Positions 1 through 5,680 of a stretch of DNA of 5,741 nt are shown here, one piece after another; position 1 is the stretch's first letter, and each line of letters begins with the position of its first letter. Under the pieces are notes generated by a model. It saw only the letters and a program-made list of their open reading frames with translations. It searched no databases and was not told where the DNA came from. Position numbers and translations under genes: made by a program. The stretch comes from an uncultured Actinotalea sp. (GTDB taxonomy: Bacteria > Actinomycetota > Actinomycetes > Actinomycetales > Cellulomonadaceae), in contig NZ_CAMPHH010000221.1 in NCBI RefSeq assembly GCF_946885855.1, positions 1-5,741 of the forward strand, given 5' to 3'.

Positions 1-545
1 GCGTCGTCATCCGGGATCGCGCCCGCCGCGACGCCGGGTGCGGCGGGCGTCGGGGCGGGCGTCGGGGCCGGGGTCGGTGCGGGAGTGCCCGTGGGGCGTC
101 GTCCGATCACCACGGAGAAGGCGGTGTAGCCCACGAACCCGGCGAGAAGGATCACGCCGTCGAGCCGGCTCACCGTCCCGTCGAGCGCGAGGACCAGGAG
201 CAGGACCGACAGGAACACCATGATCGGCAGGTCGAGCCGGACGAGGCGCAGCCGGACGGTGAGCGGCAGGACGACGGCCGAGACGCCGAGGATGAGCAGG
301 ATGTTGACGATGTTGCTGCCCACGACGTTCCCGACGGCGAGGTCGGGCGAGCCGGTGAACACGGCGTCGAGCGTCACGGCCAGCTCGGGCGTCGACGTCG
401 CGACCGCCACCACGGTGAGACCGACGACGAGGGAGGACATCCCGAGCCGCCGCGCCAAGGACGAGGCGCCGCGCACGAGCGCCTCTGCACCGGCCACGAG
501 CAGCACGAGGCCGCCGACGATCCGCACCAGGTCGAGCAGGTCCAT
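1..545 (-). CDS. Calcium/sodium antiporter, CaCA (YrbG-like) family, N-terminal half; 3' end outside window
   Basis: Partial gene: the first 181 codons are visible and the C-terminal half lies beyond the left edge. Members of this family are inner-membrane exchangers that move Ca2+ against Na+ or H+, built from two inverted five-helix repeats. The first repeat is seen here. A hydrophobic helix with V-A-G-A-E-A-L-V-R-G-A occupies about residues 9–28. The alpha-1 motif is T50-S-T-P53-E54-L, followed by G72-N-V-V-G-S77-N-I-V-N81. Glu54, Ser77 and Asn81 sit where the cation ligands of the family lie. More hydrophobic helices cover about 79–95, 106–121 and 129–147. Then comes a polar linker made of Thr-Pro-Ala-Pro repeats (residues 154–167) ending in D-D-D, probably the cytosolic loop between the two halves. 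The ATG at 543–545 gives the usual short N-terminus, but no strong Shine-Dalgarno is seen. The gene lies 42 bp downstream of the P450 on the same strand, so it could be co-transcribed, with no obvious functional link. Confidence 0.9.
   Translation of the reverse strand, partial: MDLLDLVRIVGGLVLLVAGAEALVRGASSLARRLGMSSLVVGLTVVAVATSTPELAVTLDAVFTGSPDLAVGNVVGSNIVNILLILGVSAVVLPLTVRLRLVRLDLPIMVFLSVLLLVLALDGTVSRLDGVILLAGFVGYTAFSVVIGRRPTGTPAPTPAPTPAPTPAAPGVAAGAIPDDD
43..90. repeat. Short 12-bp tandem repeat encoding the (TPAP)n linker of the antiporter
   Basis: Four consecutive 12-nt units run from 43 to 90. Units 43–54 and 55–66 are identical (gcgggcgtcggg), and the third and fourth are degenerate copies. 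Read on the minus strand they encode Thr-Pro-Ala-Pro repeats in the loop between the two halves of the antiporter. A unit of four codons keeps the frame if the copy number changes. Confidence 0.65.
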
Positions 546-587
546 GATCGGAGCCTAGGCGGCGTCCACGCGCGCTGCGCGCGGGGC

Positions 588-1808
588 TCAGCCGATGACC
601 ACGGGCACGGTCGCGTAGCCGCCCGCGGGGGGCAGCTCCCGCTCGCGAGGACGGTCCGGGTCCGGGGTGATCGTCGTCGTGGCCGCCAGGAGCGCCCGGA
701 CGAGGGCGCGGAGCTCGAGCGTGGCGAGCGGGCGCCCGGGGCAGACGTGCTTGCCGATCCCCCAGACCAGGTTGTCGGCCGCGTGCCCCTCCGGGTCGAA
801 GGCGTCCGGATCCCCGAACGCGTGCGGGTCGCGGTTCGCGGCGGTCCAGTTGAGGACCACACGGGCCCCCGCGGGGAGGTCGCGCCCGCGGACCGTGACG
901 GGGCGGGTGGTGACCCGCCGGTTGCCGACGAAGGGGTCGTCGATCCGGAGGATCTCGTCCAGCACGGCGTCGAGCTCACCGTCGCCCACGCCGGCCCGCA
1001 GCCGGTCCTGCAGCTCCCGGTCGTCCGCGAGGCGCGCGACGACGACGCCCGCGGCCAGGGCCATCGAGCCGAGGTCACCACCGGTCCAGTTGCGCAGGAC
1101 GGAGACCACCTCCGCGTCGGTGAGCGGACGACCGTCCACCCGGCTGCGGACGAGCTCGGCCGTCACGTCGTCGGGCGCGCCCGGGGAGCGACGGGCAGCG
1201 GCGAGCTCCCGGACGATCGCGGTGAACCGCTCCGCGACCGCGGCGGTCCGGGCGCGGTCGCGGGAGCGGTTCGCGGCGCGGTGGTCGGCCATCCAGGCCA
1301 GGAGCGTGCCCTCGAGGTCGGGCGGCCAGCCGAGCCAGGCGCTCTGCGCGCGCACGGCGAAGCGGGCACCGAGGGCGACGGCGTCGAGACGGCCGGGGAC
1401 GTCGAGCGCGGCCACCGCCGCGGACGCGACCCGGCCCACGACGGGCTCGAGCGCGGCCATCCGCTCCGGCGTGAAGAACGTGTCCACCACGGCGCGGAAC
1501 GCCGTGTGCGTCGGGCCGTCGAGCCCGTTGGGCACCTGCAGGTGCGCGGAGACGGCGTTGGAGAACGTCTCGTGGTCCAGGGCGGCCCGCGTGACGTCGG
1601 CGTGGCTGAAGAGGGTCCAGGTGCCGTCCGGACCGTGCGCGACCGGGCACCGCGAGCGCGCCTCGTCGTACGCGGCGCGCGCGTCCCGGCGCACCCGGGG
1701 GCCACGGGGGTTCCAGTCCGGCGGGACCGGGTCGGTCCCGCCGCCCGGTGGCGCGACGACCGGTGCCGGACCCGGCTCGGCCGTGTCGGCGGGGGTGTGC
1801 TCGGTCAT
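588..1808 (-). CDS. Cytochrome P450 (soluble bacterial class), lacking the usual I-helix threonine
   Basis: A complete 406-residue heme-thiolate monooxygenase of the usual length for soluble bacterial P450s, with no signal or membrane anchor. Numbering is from the ATG at 1808. The C-helix has H101-T-A-F-R105, which normally contacts the heme propionates. The I-helix reads N-W-T242-G-G-D245-L246-G-S. The ExxR motif is E285-I-L-R288. The heme loop is W-G-I-G-K-H-V-C356-P-G, with Cys356 as the iron ligand and Trp where Phe is most common. The acidic residue of the I-helix acid–alcohol pair is present (Asp245), but the following Thr is Leu246. My recollection is that a group of actinobacterial and proteobacterial P450s shares this N-W-T-x-G-D/E-L-G motif, so it is probably ancestral rather than damage. 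No ferredoxin or reductase gene is in the window, so redox partners must be elsewhere. Substrate is unknown. The ATG at 1808 is preferred to one at 1862 because an AGAGG box lies 8 nt upstream of it and the extra 18 residues look non-conserved. Confidence 0.92.
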   Translation of the reverse strand: MTEHTPADTAEPGPAPVVAPPGGGTDPVPPDWNPRGPRVRRDARAAYDEARSRCPVAHGPDGTWTLFSHADVTRAALDHETFSNAVSAHLQVPNGLDGPTHTAFRAVVDTFFTPERMAALEPVVGRVASAAVAALDVPGRLDAVALGARFAVRAQSAWLGWPPDLEGTLLAWMADHRAANRSRDRARTAAVAERFTAIVRELAAARRSPGAPDDVTAELVRSRVDGRPLTDAEVVSVLRNWTGGDLGSMALAAGVVVARLADDRELQDRLRAGVGDGELDAVLDEILRIDDPFVGNRRVTTRPVTVRGRDLPAGARVVLNWTAANRDPHAFGDPDAFDPEGHAADNLVWGIGKHVCPGRPLATLELRALVRALLAATTTITPDPDRPRERELPPAGGYATVPVVIG

Positions 1809-1816
1809 CGCGCCAT

Positions 1817-1821
1817 CCTCT
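1817..1821 (-). promoter_or_regulatory. Ribosome binding site of the P450 gene
   Basis: On the minus strand this reads AGAGG, with 8 nt to the ATG at 1808. It decides the start in favour of the internal ATG over the upstream one at 1862. Confidence 0.6.
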
Positions 1822-1919
1822 GCCGCGGTCCCGGTCGGGCGCCTCCCGGGGCGCCGTGACAAACCGCGGTCGGCCCGGGCGCGAGGTCGTCACGTCGACG
1901 CGCGGTCGTCGCTCCTGAC

Positions 1920-1951
1920 CGCCGACCTCGGCACGGAGCGCCGACCTCGGC
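1920..1951. repeat. Pair of identical 13-bp repeats, each containing a palindrome: operator pair or tetR terminator hairpin
   Basis: The sequence cgccgacctcggc occurs at 1920–1932 and again at 1939–1951, 19 bp start to start. Within each copy, gccga-cc-tcggc is an inverted repeat with 5-bp arms and a 2-bp centre. Being near-palindromic, the two copies can also pair with each other: two 5-bp stem blocks, a 2x2 internal mismatch, one further C–G pair at 1920/1952, and a 7-nt loop. The pair lies 27 bp past the tetR stop and about 110 bp upstream of the P450 start. It could therefore be a tandem operator for the P450 gene or a U-tract-free terminator hairpin for tetR. The sequence alone does not decide. 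The rest of the 1809–1978 gap shows only a short GC hairpin (ggcgcc arms at 1838–1843 and 1850–1855) and no convincing promoter hexamers. Confidence 0.55.
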
Positions 1952-1978
1952 GACCTGCTCGCACGGGCGCACCGGCGC

Positions 1979-2668
1979 TCAGGACTCCGGCGACCCGGAC
2001 GGCGCCAGCGGCTCCGTCAGGCGCGTGATGAGGACCGGCAGCGACCGCATGACCGTCGCCCGGGCGGCCGCGGCGCGGTCCGGCGCGCCGGCGAGGATCG
2101 CGTCGCGCAGCGCGGCGTCGTGCATCTCCACCACGAGACGCGTGAGGTCCGCCGGTTCGAGGACGAACCGCAGCCCGAGCGACCGGATGGTCGCGTCCAG
2201 CAGCGCCGCGAGCTCGCGCTGCACCATCTCGTTGCTGGCCAGGAAGCGCGGCGCCACCTCGGGGTCACGCATCGCGAGGAGCTCGAACTCCGCGTGGACG
2301 AGGTGCCACAGCCGGTCGTCGGGCAGCGCGTCGAAGATCTCGGCCATGAGCCGCGCGACCGTCTCCGGGTCGAGGCGCTCCCCGGGCACGGCGTCCGCGG
2401 TGAGCAGCCTGTCGAAGGTCGTCCGGAGGTGGTCCAGCCGCACCCGCCACTCCCGCTCGGCGAGGGCGAAGAACAGCTCGGTCTTGCTCTCGAAGTTGGA
2501 GTAGAACGCCCCGCGGGTGAACCCGGCGGCCTCGGCGATCGCCTCGATGGGCGTCGCGTGCACCCCCTGGGCGGCGAACAGCTCGTAGGCGGCGTCCATG
2601 AGTCGCTCGCGCGTGCGCTGCCGACGTGCGCTGTCCGCCCGCGGGACGTCGGGCCGGTCCTCCGCCAC
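1979..2668 (-). CDS. TetR/AcrR-family transcriptional repressor
   Basis: A complete 229-residue protein within the 190–240 range normal for the family. The N-terminal three-helix DNA-binding domain spans about residues 15–62. T19-R-E-R-L-M-D-A-A-Y-E-L-F is helix 1, I41-E-A-I-A-E-A-A-G is helix 2, and F50-T-R-G-A-F-Y-S-N-F-E-S-K is the recognition helix and following signature. The rest (about 65–229) is all-helical ligand-binding and dimerisation sequence with no recognisable subfamily motif, so the inducer is unknown. It is divergently oriented from the MMPL transporter across a palindrome-rich 231-bp region, the standard arrangement for a repressor of itself and a neighbouring export gene. 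That role is inferred. The GTG at 2668 is chosen because a GGAGG box lies 8 nt upstream. A GTG three codons earlier would sit directly against that box, and the open frame further upstream has no repressor-like sequence. Confidence 0.93.
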   Translation of the reverse strand: MAEDRPDVPRADSARRQRTRERLMDAAYELFAAQGVHATPIEAIAEAAGFTRGAFYSNFESKTELFFALAEREWRVRLDHLRTTFDRLLTADAVPGERLDPETVARLMAEIFDALPDDRLWHLVHAEFELLAMRDPEVAPRFLASNEMVQRELAALLDATIRSLGLRFVLEPADLTRLVVEMHDAALRDAILAGAPDRAAAARATVMRSLPVLITRLTEPLAPSGSPES

Positions 2669-2676
2669 CTCGTGCA

Positions 2677-2681
2677 CCTCC
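2677..2681 (-). promoter_or_regulatory. Ribosome binding site of the tetR gene
   Basis: Minus-strand GGAGG with 8 nt to the GTG at 2668. It overlaps the alternative GTG at 2677 and so selects the downstream start. Confidence 0.7.
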
Positions 2682-2780
2682 GCAGGGTATCGACGCCGGG
2701 ACGGGAGGTGCCCGCCCGCCGTCCGACCGGTCTCCCGACGGGGGCAGCCACTGCAGCCACCGAAGCACGCCGGGGTGATG

Positions 2781-2797
2781 CCGTTCGCTGAGAACGG
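2781..2797. promoter_or_regulatory. Small palindrome in the tetR leader region, possible operator
   Basis: ccgttc (2781–2786) and gaacgg (2792–2797) are perfect 6-bp inverted arms around a 5-nt centre. It lies on the tetR side of the divergent region, about 113 bp upstream of the tetR start. Its arms do not resemble those of the two palindromes at 2815–2865, so it may bind another protein, form a leader hairpin, or be chance. Confidence 0.35.
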
Positions 2798-2814
2798 AGC
2801 CGAGCGGCGTTGTC

Positions 2815-2847
2815 GATGCACGAATGTATCGCATACATTGATGCATC
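2815..2847. promoter_or_regulatory. Extended palindrome, probable TetR operator
   Basis: The core is a perfect 7-bp inverted repeat, aatgtat (2823–2829), cgc, atacatt (2833–2839). A second pair of arms, gatgca (2815–2820) and tgcatc (2842–2847), is centred on the same base (2831). The whole is thus a 33-bp dyad with 13 of 15 positions paired. The AT-rich core stands out sharply in this GC-rich DNA. Location midway between tetR and the divergent transporter gene, overlapping possible promoter hexamers, fits a repressor operator. That TetR binds here is inference. Confidence 0.7.
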
Positions 2848-2866
2848 CGATACGACGGCGTATCGA
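2838..2866 (+). promoter_or_regulatory. Candidate promoter of the MMPL gene
   Basis: TTGATG (2838–2843) and TATCGA (2861–2866) are separated by 17 bp and would start transcription near 2873, leaving a leader of about 27 nt before the GTG. The second palindrome fills the spacer, so repressor binding would block polymerase. An alternative pair is TTGTCG (2810–2815) with TACATT (2834–2839), spaced 18 bp. Both match the consensus only partly. Confidence 0.4.
2848..2865. promoter_or_regulatory. Second palindrome abutting the first, probable additional operator
   Basis: cgatacg (2848–2854) and cgtatcg (2859–2865) are perfect 7-bp inverted arms around acgg. It begins immediately after the first dyad, with centres about 25 bp apart. 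The GTATCG word recurs at 2826–2831 inside the first dyad and once more at 2687–2692, close to the tetR start. The site lies between the best -35 and -10 candidates for the transporter. Confidence 0.6.
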
Positions 2867-2889
2867 GCGTCCCGTCCCCCGACCACCGC

Positions 2890-2893
2890 GGAG
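2890..2893 (+). promoter_or_regulatory. Ribosome binding site of the MMPL gene
   Basis: GGAG with 6 nt to the GTG at 2900. It supports this start over the TTG/ATG codons at 2810 and 2816, which lie in the operator region. Confidence 0.6.
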
Positions 2894-2899
2894 TCCGTC

Positions 2900-5680
2900 G
2901 TGTCCTCCTCGCTCTACACGCTCGGCCGCTGGGCCGCCCGCGCCCGCCGCCTCGTCGTCCTCGCCTGGGTCGGGACGCTCGTCGTCGTCGGCGGCCTCGT
3001 CGGGCTGACGCAGCAGGGGCTGGACAACGCGGTGTCCATCCCCGGGACCGAGTCGCAGGAGGCCCTGGACCGCCTCGCGGCGACGTTCCCGCAGATCAGC
3101 GGCGCGTCGGCGCAGGTCGTTGTCGTCGCGCCCGAGGGCGCGACCGTGGAGGACCCGCAGGTCCGCCGACCGGTCGAGGAGACGGTCGACGCCCTCGGCT
3201 CCGTCGACGGCGTCGCCGCGGCGGTGTCCCCCTACGACGAGGTCCTGGCGGCCGGGGCCGTCGCCGACGGTGGCACGGCCGCGCTCGTCTCGGTCCAGAT
3301 GGACGTCGGCGCGAGCGAGGTGACGGACGCGCAGAAGGACGCACTGGCCGACGTCGTCGCCGACCTCGAGGCCGCCCTGCCGGACGGCGCCCAGGCCGCG
3401 CTCGGCGGGGAGCTCTTCACCGCCGAGTTCCCCGAGCCGCACCTGGCGGAGCTCGTCGGGGTCGGTGTCGCGCTCGTCGTCCTGCTCGTGACCCTCGGCT
3501 CCTTCGTCGCCGCCGGCATGCCGCTCGCGAACGCCGTCGTCGGGGTCGGGCTGTCCCTCCTCCTGGTGCTGGGCGCCACGGCGTTCGCGCCGATCACCTC
3601 GACGACGCCCATGCTCGCGCTCATGCTCGGCCTCGCGGTCGGCATCGACTACGCCCTGTTCGTCGTCGCCCGGCACCAGGACCAGCTCCGACAAGGGCTG
3701 GAGGTCGAGGAGTCCATCGGGCGGGCCACCGCCACGGCCGGCTCGGCCGTCGTCTTCGCCGGCCTCACCGTGATGATCGCGCTGCTCGGCCTCGGCGTCG
3801 CGGGCATCCCGTTCCTCACGACGATGGGCGTCGCGGCCGCGGTCGCCGTCGGCATGGCCGTGCTGGTCTCGCTCACGCTGCTGCCCGCGATGATGGGCGC
3901 GGCCGGCGAGCGCCTGCGGCCCAGCCGGACCCCGCGCCGCGGCCGCCGCCCCGCCCGGACGGGCGAGACGCGCGCCACCGCCTTCTACCGTGGCTGGGTG
4001 CGCGCGGTGACCCGCCGCCCGTTGCTCACCGTCGTGGCGGTGCTGGCCGGCGTCGGCGCGCTCGCCGCCCCCGCGCTGGAGCTGCGGCTGGCCCTGCCGG
4101 ACGCGGGCAACCTGCCGCGCGACTCCTCCGCGCGCGTGGCCTACGACCTGGTCTCGGAGAACTTCGGCGAGGGCTTCAACGGCCCCCTGGTCGTCACCGG
4201 CAGCATCGTCACCAGCACGGACCCGCTCGGCCTCATGGCCGACCTCGCCGCGGAGATCGAGGCGCTCGACGGCGTCGCGGCCGTCCCGCTCGCCACGCCC
4301 AACGAGACCGCGGACACCGGGATCATCCAGGTGGTGCCGGAGGGGGCGCCCGCGTCGGCGCAGACCGAGGCGCTCGTGCAGGAGATCCGCGACCTCGCGC
4401 CGGCGCTGGCCGACGAGTACGGCGTGGACCTCGCGGTCACCGGGTTCACCGCCGTCGGCATCGACGTGTCCGACAAGCTCGGCGCGGCCCTGCTGCCCTT
4501 CGCGCTCGTCGTCGTCGGGCTCTCGCTCGTTCTCCTGACGATGGTCTTCCGCTCGATCGCCGTGCCGCTCAAGGCCACGCTCGGCTACCTGCTCAGCGTG
4601 GGCGCGGCCTTCGGCGTCGTCGCCCTCGTCTTCGAGGAGGGCGTCGGGGCGGACCTGCTCCAGGTCGCCCGCACCGGGCCGGTCATCAGCTTCATGCCGA
4701 TCGTCGTCATGGGCGTGCTCTTCGGGCTCGCGATGGACTACCAGGTGTTCCTCGTGTCCCGGATCCGCGAGGACTACGTCCACTCCGGCGACGCCCGCGG
4801 CAGCATCGAGACCGGCTTCGTCGCGTCGGCGAAGGTGGTCACGGCCGCCGCCGCGATCATGGTCGCCGTCTTCGTCGCCTTCGTGCCCGAGGGCGACTCG
4901 AACATCAAGCCGATCGCCCTCGCCCTCGCCGTCGGCGTCTTCGTCGACGCGTTCGTCGTCCGGATGGCGCTCGTCCCGGCGGTGCTGCAGCTGCTCGGCG
5001 ACAAGGCGTGGTGGATGCCGCGCTGGCTCGACCGGCGCCTGCCGTCCTTCGACGTCGAGGGCGAGGGACTGACCAAGGAGCTGCAGCTCGCCGAGTGGCC
5101 CGAGCCCGGGGCGCGGGACCTCGTCGCGGCCGCGGGCCTGTCGCTCACCGACCCGCAGGACCCGGCACGGCACGTCTTCGCCGACGTGTCCGTGCGGGTC
5201 CCGGCCGGCACGTCGCTCGTCGTCCGCGGCGTCCCGGGCACCGGCGGGGACGGCCGGCCCGACGGCGGCTCCGGGTCCCGGGCGGTGGAGGAGGCCGTGA
5301 GCGCGCTGCTGCTGACCCTCGCCGGCCGCCTCGAGCCCGACGCGGGCCTGCTGACCGTCACCGGGCTCGTCCTGCCGGTGCGCGCCGCGACGGTCCGCTC
5401 GCGGGTCGCCGTCGTCCACCTGCCGTCCGCCGGCGCCGACGGCGTCGCGCGCGCCCTCGCCGAGCGGCCCGCCGTGCTCGTCGTCGACGGCGCCGACCAC
5501 GCGCCGCCCGCGGCCCGGGAAGCCGTCGCCGCGCTGCTCACCCGCGAGGGCACGCCGCCCGTGGTCGTCGGGACCGTGACCGGGGACGGGGCGTCCGTGC
5601 TGCCCGCGGCGACCGACGCCGTCGTCGTCGACGTCGCCGGGACGGCCGAGCGCCGCGCCGAGTCGGTGGTGGCCCGGTGA
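2900..5680 (+). CDS. MMPL/RND-family membrane transporter with C-terminal degenerate ABC-ATPase-like domain
   Basis: A complete 926-residue inner-membrane protein. The first ~721 residues are a full MMPL (YdfJ-like) permease. TM1 covers about 18–36, followed by an extracytoplasmic domain to about 181. A block of helices (about 183–333) includes G248-I-D250-Y251. An Arg-rich cytosolic loop leads to TM7 (about 375–394), a second extracytoplasmic domain, and a last helical block (about 490–700) with M612-D613-Y614. The two Asp-Tyr pairs match the proton-relay residues of MmpL proteins. The repeat ends with the family hallmark D701-K-A-W-W-M-P-R-W-L and D718-V-E-G. Residues 722–926 are extra and resemble an ABC nucleotide-binding domain with its catalytic residues lost: G777-V-P-G-T-G-G-D where GxxGxGKS is expected, A850-R-A-L-A-E-R-P before V859-L-V-V-D863-G, and no LSGGQ or H-loop His. 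Likely role is proton-driven export of a lipid or hydrophobic compound; substrate unknown. GTG at 2900 is chosen by RBS and family N-terminus. Likely repressed by the divergent TetR. Confidence 0.93.
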   Translation: MSSSLYTLGRWAARARRLVVLAWVGTLVVVGGLVGLTQQGLDNAVSIPGTESQEALDRLAATFPQISGASAQVVVVAPEGATVEDPQVRRPVEETVDALGSVDGVAAAVSPYDEVLAAGAVADGGTAALVSVQMDVGASEVTDAQKDALADVVADLEAALPDGAQAALGGELFTAEFPEPHLAELVGVGVALVVLLVTLGSFVAAGMPLANAVVGVGLSLLLVLGATAFAPITSTTPMLALMLGLAVGIDYALFVVARHQDQLRQGLEVEESIGRATATAGSAVVFAGLTVMIALLGLGVAGIPFLTTMGVAAAVAVGMAVLVSLTLLPAMMGAAGERLRPSRTPRRGRRPARTGETRATAFYRGWVRAVTRRPLLTVVAVLAGVGALAAPALELRLALPDAGNLPRDSSARVAYDLVSENFGEGFNGPLVVTGSIVTSTDPLGLMADLAAEIEALDGVAAVPLATPNETADTGIIQVVPEGAPASAQTEALVQEIRDLAPALADEYGVDLAVTGFTAVGIDVSDKLGAALLPFALVVVGLSLVLLTMVFRSIAVPLKATLGYLLSVGAAFGVVALVFEEGVGADLLQVARTGPVISFMPIVVMGVLFGLAMDYQVFLVSRIREDYVHSGDARGSIETGFVASAKVVTAAAAIMVAVFVAFVPEGDSNIKPIALALAVGVFVDAFVVRMALVPAVLQLLGDKAWWMPRWLDRRLPSFDVEGEGLTKELQLAEWPEPGARDLVAAAGLSLTDPQDPARHVFADVSVRVPAGTSLVVRGVPGTGGDGRPDGGSGSRAVEEAVSALLLTLAGRLEPDAGLLTVTGLVLPVRAATVRSRVAVVHLPSAGADGVARALAERPAVLVVDGADHAPPAAREAVAALLTREGTPPVVVGTVTGDGASVLPAATDAVVVDVAGTAERRAESVVAR

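Noticed and set aside
569..583. GC hairpin (cgcgcg-ctg-cgcgcg) just after the P450 stop, considered as a terminator
   Set aside because: The stem is only 6 bp of alternating CG, which is common by chance at this base composition. It has no T-tract and lies in the 42-bp gap before the antiporter. It could attenuate read-through but cannot be supported as a terminator.
1809..1862. ATG at 1862 as the P450 start
   Set aside because: The extra 18 residues are Arg/Gly/Pro-rich without conservation to P450s, and the ATG at 1808 has an AGAGG box at the right spacing.
667..2028. Long plus-strand open frames opposite the P450 gene (667–2028 and 747–1859)
   Set aside because: They are repetitive Arg/Ala/Ser or Arg/Gly/Val sequence with no domain features, and arise from the GC-rich codon bias of the P450 on the opposite strand.
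2744..2760. Tandem gcagccac repeat, two copies 9 bp apart
   Set aside because: It is too short and has too few copies to distinguish from chance in GC-rich sequence, and shows no relation to the operator palindromes.
2810..2899. Upstream start of the MMPL gene (TTG at 2810 or ATG at 2816), adding about 30 residues
   Set aside because: These codons lie within the operator palindromes and possible promoter, lack a Shine-Dalgarno, and add a non-hydrophobic tail not expected in the family. The GTG at 2900 has a GGAG box and gives the normal N-terminus before TM1.
1979..5500. A minus-strand open frame of over 3.5 kb that continues upstream from tetR and runs antisense to most of the MMPL gene
   Set aside because: Upstream of the TetR domain it is low-complexity Arg/Asp/Glu/Gly/His sequence without family motifs, as expected opposite a GC-rich coding strand. 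The plus strand encodes a clear transporter, so a TetR fused to a giant N-terminal extension is not credible. The tetR start has its own RBS.
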